From positions 93,203-157,202 of the forward strand of contig NZ_AFNV02000005.1 in the NCBI RefSeq assembly GCF_000215955.2: a stretch of 64,000 nt of DNA, given 5' to 3'. Source of the stretch: Salinisphaera shabanensis E1L3A (GTDB lineage: Bacteria > Pseudomonadota > Gammaproteobacteria > Nevskiales > Salinisphaeraceae). Both the position numbers and the translations under genes were made by a program. Below are positions 8,598-17,006 of the stretch, one piece after another (the stretch's first letter is position 1; the number at the start of each line of letters is the position of its first letter). The notes below the pieces were generated by a model that worked only from the letters and a program-made list of their open reading frames with translations, was not told the origin of the DNA and searched no databases.

Positions 8598-9523
8598 GCG
8601 TTGAGCTCACGCTTTCGACAGCGCCGAACCAGGCGTTCGAGACCTGCCAGCAGTTCGCCGTTATCACAATCTGCAGGCTGTGTCGCGGCAAAGAAATAAC
8701 GGCGCGAAAAATCGAAGAACGTGGCGATGTCGTCGACCAGATCGGCAAAGACCGGGTGCGCAGCGATAAACGCGTCGAGATCGTCGGCGAATACAGCCTG
8801 GCCGGCCGTTTCGTCGAAGGCCCTGTGTACCGTGCGCAGGGCTTGGGCCGCGGCCGGCGCACGGCGCTGGCGGCGCAGGCTCAGCCACGCTTTGGCAAAC
8901 GGCCCGCGTGCACGTGCCGACAGATACCCGGCCGCCCAGGCCCAAATCAGCAGCGCCGATAACGCGATCGTCAGGCCGGCAAAGGTCGCCCACCGCGGCC
9001 CGGCCACGGCTGGACGCATGGGCACGGCATCGGCAAGCAACAGGTCATTTTCGGCATCGCCGAACCGGGCATCCGGGTTCAGTTCCAGAATGGGCGACAT
9101 GGTGAACACGAACGCCGGCACGCTGCGCGTGATGCGTTCACCCCCGGTATTGACGGCCGCCAGATCTAGGCCCGGCAACTCGCGACGCGTGGCCTGCAAC
9201 GGTGCATAGAACAATTGATAGTCGAGACGCACGCTGACCGCACCGCCAGACGCTTGCGCCGTGCGAATATCCACGGCGGCCAGATCGAGCCAGTACGACT
9301 GCTCGCCGCTCCGGGGCAGCGATGCGCGTTCGAGCCGAAACCCAGGCGGCAACTGCAAATGCAGCGCCCGCTGGACACGATCGCCCACGACATGCCCATA
9401 AGCGCGCGGCTCGTCGATGGATAGCCCGATCTCGGGCCTTGTTTGAGCAGCGACATCGCCCCAAATCAACAGCGCACAAATCAGCGACAGCACGCCAACG
9501 ATCGAACGCTGCCGAACGCTCAT
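8594..9523 (-). CDS. mxaA: MxaA, methanol dehydrogenase calcium insertion protein
   Basis: The 309-residue protein starts with a signal peptide or anchor (VGVLSLICALLIWGDVAAQ), carries a periplasmic beta-rich domain (residues 30-150), then a membrane helix (FAGLTIALSALLIWAWAAGY) and a helical cytoplasmic tail that includes ALRTVHRAFDETAGQ. MxaA mutants elsewhere make methanol dehydrogenase without calcium. It is coupled to mxaS and mxaC by ATGA overlaps, in the standard S-A-C gene order. Confidence 0.85.
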   Translation of the reverse strand: MSVRQRSIVGVLSLICALLIWGDVAAQTRPEIGLSIDEPRAYGHVVGDRVQRALHLQLPPGFRLERASLPRSGEQSYWLDLAAVDIRTAQASGGAVSVRLDYQLFYAPLQATRRELPGLDLAAVNTGGERITRSVPAFVFTMSPILELNPDARFGDAENDLLLADAVPMRPAVAGPRWATFAGLTIALSALLIWAWAAGYLSARARGPFAKAWLSLRRQRRAPAAAQALRTVHRAFDETAGQAVFADDLDAFIAAHPVFADLVDDIATFFDFSRRYFFAATQPADCDNGELLAGLERLVRRCRKRELNA

Positions 9524-10404
9524 GCCGTGCGCAGGAAGTAATCGGTAAACGTGCTGGCGACAAAGTGCGGGCCGGCAAAAAGCGGTGGGCGCCCGCTACG
9601 GGTAAAACGCCGAGTGAGCTCGGCTCGGCGGCCGGCATAGGCCGCGCGCCATTGTTCGGCCAAGGCCTGACGCATCCATAGCGTACGGCGACGGCCCGTT
9701 TCGGGATCGACCAGATGCACCAAGCCACGCCGCGGCAAATCGGCATATTCGCGTGCATCCCATACCACCACCGGCACCACATCGTGGCGCGCCAGATGCG
9801 CGAGAATGCGCGCGAGGCGTCCTGTCGGCCAATGAAAATCCGACACCAGAAACACCAGCGCGCGACGCTGCGGCAACCGTTCGGCCAGGGCGGGCTCGTC
9901 GTCCACGGTGCCGCCCAGCGGTAACGGATCGGCCAGCCGGCGCAGCAGGTCGTCGACCCCACCGCGGCGAAAACTCGCGGGCAAATAGAACGCATCGCGA
10001 CGGTTACGATCGTCGCTTGTGCCACGCATGCTGCCCTGGCCTATACCGATAAACCCGAAGGCATCACCGCCGCCATGCGCCGAGCGCGCCACGGCCGCGA
10101 CACAGTCGCTCAGAAAGCGTTGCTTGTCGGCAAAACGCATCGAGGCGGACAGATCCGCCACCATGATCACGTTGATCGCACTACGCTGGCGATACACTCG
10201 CGTATACAGCATGCCAAACGGGTCGCGCACACTGGCGCGCACGTCCAGGCGACGCGGATCCGGATAATCCAGCAACGAGGCATAGCCCGAAAACAGCTGG
10301 CCCATGCCGGCACGGCGACTGGTATGCATGCCGGGGCGCATGCCGCGTGCCGGCCAGGACACCCGGTAGATGAACTCTTCTGCGCGCTGGCAGGAATCGC
10401 TCAC
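9520..10404 (-). CDS. mxaS: MxaS, DUF58/VWA-like protein
   Basis: Cytoplasmic DUF58-family protein of 294 residues with a MIDAS-like motif (IMVADLSASMR), normally partnered with a MoxR ATPase. An upstream arginine-rich stretch contains RRLDVRASVRDPFG, typical of DUF58 N-terminal parts, and FLVSDFHWPTG forms the second metal-site strand. The start is GTG 10404 within a GTGA that overlaps the mxaR stop. Together with MxaR it probably forms the ATP-driven part of the methanol dehydrogenase maturation machinery. Confidence 0.87.
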   Translation of the reverse strand: MSDSCQRAEEFIYRVSWPARGMRPGMHTSRRAGMGQLFSGYASLLDYPDPRRLDVRASVRDPFGMLYTRVYRQRSAINVIMVADLSASMRFADKQRFLSDCVAAVARSAHGGGDAFGFIGIGQGSMRGTSDDRNRRDAFYLPASFRRGGVDDLLRRLADPLPLGGTVDDEPALAERLPQRRALVFLVSDFHWPTGRLARILAHLARHDVVPVVVWDAREYADLPRRGLVHLVDPETGRRRTLWMRQALAEQWRAAYAGRRAELTRRFTRSGRPPLFAGPHFVASTFTDYFLRTA

Positions 10405-11420
10405 GGCGCAGCCACACGCGCGACGGCGGCCTCGATCAGCCGGCCAATGATTTCGTCGCGACGGATTTCATAGACCGGATTGAAGAAGATGCGATGACCG
10501 GTGGTTTCGAGCAAGACGGCCCGAATATCCTCCGGCACGACCATGTCGCGCTCGGCCAGCCAGGCGTTCACCCGCGCAGCGCGAACCATCATGCTCATAC
10601 CGCGCGGGCTGCCGCCGCCGGCGACCAGCGCCTCGATGTCCACATCGTCGAGCTCGATACCGTGGGCTGCCGGTGCGCGTACCACCTGCCACAGATCAAG
10701 CGCATAGTTCTGCAGGGTCTCGCTGACCGTTACCGAATCCTGGAGCGTCTGCGAGAACGCGTTCAGTGCGGTGTAGTCGACCAAGCCCGGTTCGACCTGG
10801 TCGATCAGCGTATCGGCATCGTGATAGCGGGTATCGAACATGAGCGACCGCAGTGCGTCACGCTCGGTCGGTGCAGCGATACCGATTTCCATGAAAAAAC
10901 GATCGCGCGCGGCTGCCGGCAGCTCGAAGGTTTCTTCGCGCTCGATCCGGTTGCGGTCGGCAAACACGAGCAAATGCGGGAAACGGTATTCGCGATTGAA
11001 GGCATGCATGGTGCGCTCGGCCATGAGCCGTAGCAGCAGCGAATGCACCTGCGGGCGGGCACGGTTGATCTCGTTGAAAAAGAAGGTCGCCAGCGCCTCA
11101 CCATGGCGTAGCACCGGCCCCGGCTCGACGCGTGGGCGCCCTTGTTCATCGATGAAGGTGTGATAAGCCATGTCCGACGGCATCAGGTCGACGGTGCCTT
11201 CGAGACGTTCGTAGCCACCGCCCAGACCACGTGCCATCGCCCTTAACAACGTGGTCTTGCCTACGCCGACGTCGCCTTCGAGCAATACATGGCCACGTGC
11301 GAACACGGCGATGAGCATCAGGTGAACCGCGCGCTGCTGGCCCACCATGACCGAATTGACCTGGTGGGCCAGACGCAGCGCACGCGCACGCCAGTCGGCG
11401 AGCTGGTTGTCGTTATCCAT
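10401..11420 (-). CDS. mxaR: MxaR, MoxR-family AAA+ ATPase
   Basis: MoxR-type AAA+ chaperone ATPase of 339 residues. Walker A is GDVGVGKTT (residues 49-57), Walker B is FFFNEINRARPQ (MoxR proteins keep NEINR), and the sensor region and lid follow through GGGSPRG. I chose ATG 11420 (MDNDNQLADW); an alternative start at 11477 would add 19 residues not typical of the family. It is separated from mxaI by a 101-bp gap, the largest inside the operon, so it could have its own entry point. It is presumed to work with the VWA proteins MxaS, MxaC and MxaL. Confidence 0.9.
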   Translation of the reverse strand: MDNDNQLADWRARALRLAHQVNSVMVGQQRAVHLMLIAVFARGHVLLEGDVGVGKTTLLRAMARGLGGGYERLEGTVDLMPSDMAYHTFIDEQGRPRVEPGPVLRHGEALATFFFNEINRARPQVHSLLLRLMAERTMHAFNREYRFPHLLVFADRNRIEREETFELPAAARDRFFMEIGIAAPTERDALRSLMFDTRYHDADTLIDQVEPGLVDYTALNAFSQTLQDSVTVSETLQNYALDLWQVVRAPAAHGIELDDVDIEALVAGGGSPRGMSMMVRAARVNAWLAERDMVVPEDIRAVLLETTGHRIFFNPVYEIRRDEIIGRLIEAAVARVAAP

Positions 11421-11521
11421 CACTAGCGTTCCAATACGCAGCGGCGGCGCCCCGCAACTGTCAGAAAGTCGCCGCACCCGCCGGTCTTGTCGAAGGCTGC
11501 GGCTCGGTCATAGACGTCACG

Positions 11522-11851
11522 CTAGCTCTGCTCGTCTTCGCTCATCGCTTGCTGGAGTTCCAACTCATCCGTGTCGTTGACCCATTCGCCGGTTTTCTTG
11601 AAATGCTCGACGCGCATGGCGTTGCGTTTCTCCATGCCCTGAATGGACTCCTGCTGCTTGTTGAGCTCGCTATCGCTGTGCTTCGGGTCGTACTTGCTGC
11701 CTTCGATCTTGTCCGGATACCCGGGCTTGGGCTCCCAGCACACACCGGGCTCACTGCAGTTCGTGCCGTCGTAGGCAAGGGCGGCGCCCGCCCCCATTCC
11801 GCCGCCGATTGTTACGAGCACCGTGCCGATGATCAGATTGCGTTTACGCAT
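11522..11851 (-). CDS. mxaI: MxaI, methanol dehydrogenase small (beta) subunit
   Basis: Small subunit of the periplasmic alpha2beta2 calcium-dependent methanol dehydrogenase. The 109-residue precursor has a signal peptide (residues 1-26, ending ALA). The mature N-terminus is the highly conserved YDGTNCSEPGVCWEPKPG, followed by KIEGSKYDPKH and RVEHFKKTGEWV, which match known MxaI closely. MxaI accompanies MxaF but not the lanthanide enzyme XoxF. The start at ATG 11851 has an AAGGAG ribosome site. The mature protein is lysine- and glutamate-rich, as in the family. Confidence 0.96.
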   Translation of the reverse strand: MRKRNLIIGTVLVTIGGGMGAGAALAYDGTNCSEPGVCWEPKPGYPDKIEGSKYDPKHSDSELNKQQESIQGMEKRNAMRVEHFKKTGEWVNDTDELELQQAMSEDEQS

Positions 11852-11902
11852 GTTGATATCTCCTTTGTTATCGCCTTGGCTTTTTGTTGTTATGCGCCTT
11901 GA

Positions 11903-12448
11903 TCAGCCCGCGTCGTCGCCGGCGTCGGGTTTTGCCTTGCGCTTTTTGAGCAATGCCTTCTTTTCTTCCAACGTCAGCCACTTGGCCTTGGAAGCCTTGC
12001 CTTCATAGATGCTGCGGATATAGGCCATCGACTCGAGCATTTCGGTCTTGGTCATCGACATGTAGTGCGGACCCATCTGGGCCCGGGCGCCACCGAAGAT
12101 GGTGGAAAACAGGCCGGCATCGGTCATGTTGGTTTCGTAGGTCCAATAGTCGTCGACGAGCGACGGGCCGATCTTGCCCTTGCCGTAATGACCATGGCAG
12201 CCGGCACAGGCGACCAGAAATTCATCCTTGCCTTTCTGCACGGCCGCTTCGTCGCCGTTGAGCGGGTTCTTGCCGGTCTTTTCGAACTGCTTGACCGCAT
12301 CCGGGTTTTCGCCCACTTCGGCCTTGGAAAGATCGAGAACCTCGCCGTTGAGCGTGTTACGAAACGTTTCCGCCGCCCCAGCGAGTGTCGCGATCGAGGC
12401 CAACACCAGCGCTGCCACAGCAAGATTCCTAGGTTTGCCATACCGCAT
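11903..12448 (-). CDS. mxaG: Cytochrome cL, electron acceptor of methanol dehydrogenase
   Basis: Periplasmic c-type cytochrome that takes electrons from methanol dehydrogenase. The 181-residue precursor has a signal peptide (about residues 1-25, ending AGAAE), one haem-binding motif CAGCH (C81, C84, H85), and a downstream methionine-rich segment (MGPHYMSMTKTEMLE) that can provide the axial ligand. The tail is lysine-rich. ATG 12448 overlaps the mxaJ stop as TGATG. Gene order and motif make it MxaG. Confidence 0.94.
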   Translation of the reverse strand: MRYGKPRNLAVAALVLASIATLAGAAETFRNTLNGEVLDLSKAEVGENPDAVKQFEKTGKNPLNGDEAAVQKGKDEFLVACAGCHGHYGKGKIGPSLVDDYWTYETNMTDAGLFSTIFGGARAQMGPHYMSMTKTEMLESMAYIRSIYEGKASKAKWLTLEEKKALLKKRKAKPDAGDDAG

Positions 12449-13326
12449 CAGGACGATTCTCCGTTGGCTCGAGACTCGCTCTGCGCCGAGGCCGCCGCCT
12501 TCTGGCCAACTAACGGAAAGCCCTCCTCTTCCAATACCGCTTGAATCTCGTCGCGACGGGCCGTCAAGGCCTTGTCGAGCGCATCGCGAAGCTCTGTGTC
12601 GTCGCTGCGCGTTGCCATGGCCTGGGCATAGCTGAACTCCAGCGTTTCGTCGCGGCGCGTGCGTGTATCCGGCACGCTGTTCATGGTCAGCGGTTCATCG
12701 CTGGCCTCGACATAACGGGCCGCCTCCGGACCCCAGAGAATGGCGATATCGGCTTCGCCATCGACGACCTCGGAAATCATTTTCTCGGGGTCGTAACGCA
12801 CGTATTCGTTTCGTCGCGACTTGAAGCCAATTAGCGAATACATGTAGTTGAGGTTGTCGTCCCACTTGTTCATGTCGCGCAGCTTCGGCTCGACCGGGCT
12901 GTATGGCGATACCGCAAAGCGCGTCATCTTGGCCAGATCGGGACTGTCCCAATCGGTGACGGTCACGTCCTCATCCGCGGGATAGATGAACACATAGCTC
13001 GAGCGGTAATAGGCCTCGGTGGTGGCCACACGTGGGTCGCCCGAATCCACCCCGGTGATCACATCGCACTTGTCTTCCTTGAGATAGTTGGGCACCAGAT
13101 AGATGCCCGGGTCGTCGGCCCATACGAATTCGGCCTCACGGCCCATTTCATCTGCCACGATCCGGGCAATATGGTTTTCGAAACCACTGCCGTCACTCGC
13201 GGAAAAGGGCAATTCGTTCTTGGCCGCACAGATACGCAGCGGCTCGGCCGCGGATACCTGCGCGGACGCTGTGACCACGATGGCGGACGCCGCGGCCAGA
13301 CTCAGCAACTTGCCTGTAGCTGTCAT
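12448..13326 (-). CDS. mxaJ: MxaJ, periplasmic substrate-binding-like methanol oxidation protein
   Basis: Periplasmic protein of the solute-binding fold (SBP family 3-like), 292 residues, with a signal peptide ending ASAQVSAAE (about residue 27). Characteristic segments are LRICAAKNELPFS, then KCDVITGVDSGDPRV and ADIAILWGPEAARYV. MxaJ proteins are encoded directly after mxaF and are thought to help assemble or stabilise methanol dehydrogenase rather than drive transport, since no ABC partner is present here. A GGAG ribosome site lies 11 nt before ATG 13326. Confidence 0.93.
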   Translation of the reverse strand: MTATGKLLSLAAASAIVVTASAQVSAAEPLRICAAKNELPFSASDGSGFENHIARIVADEMGREAEFVWADDPGIYLVPNYLKEDKCDVITGVDSGDPRVATTEAYYRSSYVFIYPADEDVTVTDWDSPDLAKMTRFAVSPYSPVEPKLRDMNKWDDNLNYMYSLIGFKSRRNEYVRYDPEKMISEVVDGEADIAILWGPEAARYVEASDEPLTMNSVPDTRTRRDETLEFSYAQAMATRSDDTELRDALDKALTARRDEIQAVLEEEGFPLVGQKAAASAQSESRANGESS

Positions 13327-13358
13327 GCTCGAAAACTCCGATCGATAAGAGATAAAGA

Positions 13359-13380
13359 CGGCGGGCTGTGTAGCCCGCCG
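13359..13380 (-). terminator. Hairpin between mxaF and mxaJ (attenuator or mRNA stabiliser)
   Basis: A perfect 9-bp GC-rich stem (CGGCGGGCT and its complement) with a 4-nt loop sits in the 77-bp gap between mxaF and mxaJ. On the minus strand it is followed by TCTTTATCTC, a poor U-run. It would allow partial read-through, giving much more mxaF mRNA than downstream mRNA. Confidence 0.6.
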
Positions 13381-13403
13381 CCCCGATAGTCATCGGGCCA
13401 GAA

Positions 13404-15335
13404 TCAGTTGCTGGCTTGTCGATCGTTGCCGGCAGAAGCACTCTGGGACTGGTACTCGCCAGTCTGGATGTCCTTCGTATACGGGCTCTCGCCGTCGAGC
13501 GAGAAGGCAATGAAGCCGCCGCCCATCTGGGTATGGTTGGCCAGTTCCTTGAACGCGCCCACCGCACCGAGACCGGCCGACGGGTCGTTCAGATCGAAGA
13601 CCAGGCCCACACCCGGCCAGCCGCCGACGCCGTAGTTGATGCCGACGTACTGAGTGCCGTCATGCATGTAGGTAATCGGGTGCCCGATCACGCCGGACGG
13701 CAGCTTGAACTTCCATAGCAGTTCGCCGGTACGCGAGTCGCGCGCCTTGATGAAGCCATCCAGCGTGCCGTAGAACACGAGGTTGCCAGCGGTCGCCGTA
13801 GTGCCGCCCCAGACCGCAAAGCGCTCCATGACTTCCCATTTGAAGTCGCCGGTCTTGGCGTCATACGCCTTGACCTGCCCCGAACCGGTGCCTTCTTCGC
13901 GATTGCCCTTCGGGCCCGGATAGGTCCACACATTGGCGCCCACGAAGAACTGACCGGCACGGTAGGGCAGCATGTAGGGCTCCCAGTCCATGCACAGGTG
14001 GTTCATGCCGATGAAGAACAGCTGCTGATTGGGGTCGTAGGAGTCTACGCCCTGGTTGTGATAGCCCATCGCCGAGGGGCAGATATCCTTCGAGCGATGA
14101 TCCATACGGGTGCCGTATTCCGGGTCGCGTACCGGCTGGCCGGATTCCATATCGACATGCTTCACCCAGTTGACGGTATCGTCCATCTTGTCGGCACGCA
14201 CCAGGTCGCCGTTGGTCCGGTCGAGGCTATAGAGAATGCCGTTGCGATCCGGATGGGTCAGCAGCTTGCGCTTCTCGCCGTCGATCTCCTGTTCGGAGAG
14301 CATCATCACGTTGACGCCGGCATAGTCCCATTCGTCGTGTGGCGTCTTCTGATAGCCGAACTTCGCTTCGCCGGTTTCCAGATCGCGACCGAAAATGGTC
14401 ATCGTCCACTTGTTGTCGCCCGGACGCATGGTCTCGTTCCAGGGCGCCGGGTTGCCGGAACCGTAATAGAACAGCTCTTCTTCCGGATCATAGGCGTACC
14501 AGCCCCAGTTGGTGCCGCCGCCGATCTTCCAGGCGTCGCCTTCCCAGGTCTTGGTGCCGAGGCCCTCCTGACCATATTGGGGATTATTGATGTTGAAATC
14601 GTCGGCAAGCAGCAGATCCTCGTCCGGGCCGGTGGCATAGGCACGCCACTCCTGTTCGCCGGTTTTGACGTTAAAAGCTGTGACCACGCCGCGAACACCG
14701 AGCTCCGCGCCGGAGGAACCGACGATCACCTTGTCCTTGACCACATACGGCGACTGGGTGAGCGTCTGGCCGACCGACGGGTCCATGACTTCCAGCTTCC
14801 AATACTGCTCGCCGGTCTCGGCGTTGAGGGCCAGCAGATGGCCGTCGAGCAGCGTTTCGATCACCAGCGGCGGCGTATCGCCGTCGCCCGGATAGTAGGC
14901 CAACCCGCGGTTGACCACGTCACAGCAGGCCACCGAGCGTGCGGCCGGATCCTGCTTGGGCTTGTACTGCCATACGATCCGGTTGGGGTCGTCCAGGTCA
15001 AGCGCGAACACGTTGTTCGGATACGGCCCGTTGATGTACATCATGCCGTCGACAACGATCGGCGCGCCTTCATGGCCGTTGAGCACACCGGTGGAAAACG
15101 ACCAGGCCGGCGTCAGATTCTGAACGTTCTCTGCGTTGACCTGGGTGGATTCGCTGAAATGGTTGCAGTCGTAGTTCTTACACTGCATGACCCAGTTTTC
15201 TTCGCTCTGGGACAGTTCGTTTAGCTTGTCGCCTTGGCTTTGCTGTGCTGTCGCGGGTACCGCCGCCAGACAGACTGAAACCGTAGCCAGAGCAAAACAA
15301 CCCTGACGTATCGACGTACGCCTTGCTCGTGCCAT
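13404..15335 (-). CDS. mxaF: PQQ-dependent methanol dehydrogenase large subunit (calcium type)
   Basis: Oxidises methanol to formaldehyde in the periplasm using PQQ. The 643-residue precursor has a signal peptide ending VPATAQ (about residue 30) and an eight-bladed quinoprotein propeller. Visible hallmarks are the vicinal disulfide C137-C138 (VACCDVV), metal ligand candidates E211 (GAELGVRG) and N295 (GSGNPAPWN), and the active-site segment [10 protein letters not shown] with catalytic D337. Position 339 is Ala, where lanthanide-dependent XoxF enzymes carry a second Asp, so this is a calcium enzyme. The presence of mxaI agrees. The strong ribosome site AGAGGAG (15344-15350) precedes ATG 15335. 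It is the first and presumably most expressed gene of the operon. Confidence 0.98.
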   Translation of the reverse strand: MARARRTSIRQGCFALATVSVCLAAVPATAQQSQGDKLNELSQSEENWVMQCKNYDCNHFSESTQVNAENVQNLTPAWSFSTGVLNGHEGAPIVVDGMMYINGPYPNNVFALDLDDPNRIVWQYKPKQDPAARSVACCDVVNRGLAYYPGDGDTPPLVIETLLDGHLLALNAETGEQYWKLEVMDPSVGQTLTQSPYVVKDKVIVGSSGAELGVRGVVTAFNVKTGEQEWRAYATGPDEDLLLADDFNINNPQYGQEGLGTKTWEGDAWKIGGGTNWGWYAYDPEEELFYYGSGNPAPWNETMRPGDNKWTMTIFGRDLETGEAKFGYQKTPHDEWDYAGVNVMMLSEQEIDGEKRKLLTHPDRNGILYSLDRTNGDLVRADKMDDTVNWVKHVDMESGQPVRDPEYGTRMDHRSKDICPSAMGYHNQGVDSYDPNQQLFFIGMNHLCMDWEPYMLPYRAGQFFVGANVWTYPGPKGNREEGTGSGQVKAYDAKTGDFKWEVMERFAVWGGTTATAGNLVFYGTLDGFIKARDSRTGELLWKFKLPSGVIGHPITYMHDGTQYVGINYGVGGWPGVGLVFDLNDPSAGLGAVGAFKELANHTQMGGGFIAFSLDGESPYTKDIQTGEYQSQSASAGNDRQASN

Positions 15336-15746
15336 GTGCTGATCTCCTCTTTGCGCTTATTGTTTTGTTTTGTTTTTTTCATCTCGCGATGACCGCGACG
15401 ACGCTCTAATAGGTATAGAGCAACACCCGATTCGCCGATACGGCCGAAAACCACCGATCTACTTGAGTCGTTTCCCATTTCTCGCGTCTTTATTTCTTGC
15501 ACGATTGGGACATATTCCCGACTGGAGCCGGCACGCAAAGGCTGCGGAGGCAATACGGCAGCCGACGCAGGCCGATATCGGGCGAGGATAAATCCGACGC
15601 ACGGGTTTACCGCCCGGACAGCACCGCAACATCGGGATCGCGCAGCGACTTCATTACGGGAGAAAGTCCCGGCGACCTATTGGCTAGCATTGTGGCCAAC
15701 AGACGTAGCCGCGACGGCTACCCTCACTGCAACCCGAAGTTCGCCT
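15336..15746. promoter_or_regulatory. Divergent control region mxaF / response regulator
   Basis: This 411-bp gap separates mxaF (leftward) from the regulator gene (rightward). It holds the mxaF ribosome site (15344-15350) and an A-rich mxaF leader on the minus strand (about 15355-15381). An imperfect inverted repeat TTGGGA-CATAT-TCCCGA lies at 15505-15521 and could bind a NarL/LuxR-type regulator. I could not assign a convincing sigma-70 promoter for either gene, and no ORF here looks real. Confidence 0.45.
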
Positions 15747-16442
15747 ATGAATACATCGATACTGCTGGTGGACGACCACGAAATCGTGCGGCGTGGGTGC
15801 CGCGAACTGCTCGCGCACGGCGACTACCACGTAACCCATGAAGCCGCGTCCGGCGAAAAGGCATGGCGGCTGTTCCTGTCCGAGTCCCCGCGCGTGATCG
15901 TGCTGGATCTGTCGATGGACAATATGGGTGGTCTCGAAATCGTCCGACGCGTACACGCCCACGACACGCGTACCGCGGTGCTGGTGTTCACCATGCACGA
16001 TGATCCAACCTATGCCACGCGTGCGCTCAAGGCCGGCGCCATGGGCTATATCACCAAGACCAGCCCGCCGGAGAGCCTGCTGGAAGGCATCGAGAAAGTA
16101 CTCAAGGGCTCGATCTATCTCAGCCAGGACATCGCCCAGGCGATCGCGTTGAGCGAGCTGTCGATACACGACAACCCCGTCAAGGCGCTTTCGGCACGCG
16201 AGTTCGAGGTATTCCAGCTTCTTGTCGACGGCCACAGCAATCCGCAGATTGCGCAGACCTTGTCGTTAAGCCATAAGTCGGTATCGAACTACGTGCTTCG
16301 CATAAAGCACAAGCTGGCGGCCGACAGCATTGCCGACCTCGTGCGACTGGCCATCAATCAGGGGCTGACCAAGCATAACGTGGTGCCCGACCGACGCCCG
16401 AGCCGGTCGCGTTCCGGGCGCCACCCTTCATCCATGGCTTGA
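15747..16442 (+). CDS. LuxR/NarL-family response regulator, divergent from mxaF
   Basis: The 231-residue regulator has a receiver domain (residues 1-120: ILLVDDHEIVRRG, phospho-acceptor D54 in VIVLDLSMDNMGG, then MGYITKTSPPESL with the conserved Lys). A C-terminal LuxR helix-turn-helix follows (LSAREFEVFQLLVDGHSN, then HKSVSNYVLRIKHKL). I chose ATG 15747 (MNTSILLVDDHE). It lies 411 bp from the divergent mxaF start and is the natural partner of the HisKA_3 kinase at 2903, the two genes bracketing the mxa operon. A role in methanol-dependent control is inferred from position. The C-terminal 30 residues (arginine/serine-rich) extend past the usual end. Confidence 0.92.
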   Translation: MNTSILLVDDHEIVRRGCRELLAHGDYHVTHEAASGEKAWRLFLSESPRVIVLDLSMDNMGGLEIVRRVHAHDTRTAVLVFTMHDDPTYATRALKAGAMGYITKTSPPESLLEGIEKVLKGSIYLSQDIAQAIALSELSIHDNPVKALSAREFEVFQLLVDGHSNPQIAQTLSLSHKSVSNYVLRIKHKLAADSIADLVRLAINQGLTKHNVVPDRRPSRSRSGRHPSSMA

Positions 16443-16501
16443 CTGAACGCCGTGCAGACCCAACCTTGGGAATAACACTCATACCGGCGCGCCCCAAGGC
16501 C

Positions 16502-16918
16502 ATGGATACACAGATCGAGCAACTCAAGGCCACGTTCGAGATGCTGCCCGACTGGGAGGAACGCTATCGCTTCATCATCGATCTGGGTCGCAAGCTCGAG
16601 CCGCTAGACGACGAAGAGCGCAACGAGGCCACCCGTGTGCGCGGCTGCATGAGCCAGGTATGGCTCGTGGCCGACGAAAGCGAGGACGACCGGCTGCATT
16701 TTCGCGGCGACTCGGATGCGCATATCGTGCGCGGCCTGATCGGCGTTCTGTTGATGATCTATTCCGACAAGACGCCGCGCGAGATCGCCGAGATCGATAT
16801 CAACCAGATATTCACCGATCTCAATCTCGAACAGCACATCACCATGAACCGGCGCAACGGCCTTTATTCGATGGTAGAAACCATCCAGCGTACCGCCAAT
16901 CGGCAGCTCGATTCCTAA
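16502..16918 (+). CDS. sufE: SufE-family sulfur acceptor protein
   Basis: Accepts persulfide sulfur from a SufS/CsdA-type cysteine desulfurase for Fe-S cluster assembly in the cytoplasm. The 138-residue protein has the SufE architecture: LPDWEERYRFIIDLGRKLEP near the N-terminus and the acceptor cysteine C49 in ATRVRGCMSQVW. ATG 16502 gives the normal family length; an upstream start at 16439 would overlap the regulator gene and add 21 atypical residues. No sufS, sufB or csdA is nearby, so it could be the SufE or the CsdE paralogue. Confidence 0.93.
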   Translation: MDTQIEQLKATFEMLPDWEERYRFIIDLGRKLEPLDDEERNEATRVRGCMSQVWLVADESEDDRLHFRGDSDAHIVRGLIGVLLMIYSDKTPREIAEIDINQIFTDLNLEQHITMNRRNGLYSMVETIQRTANRQLDS

Positions 16919-17006
16919 TCTTCGCTACGATCGGCTATGCTGCGGCGTCGATTCACGCCGCGCCTTGTTCTAGGCTTTCATGCGCGGCCTGCGCAGGAAA
17001 TAGGCC

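Noticed and set aside
13404..15335. Possibility that the quinoprotein is lanthanide-dependent XoxF
   Set aside because: Position 339 is Ala and not Asp, and mxaI plus the full mxa maturation set are present.
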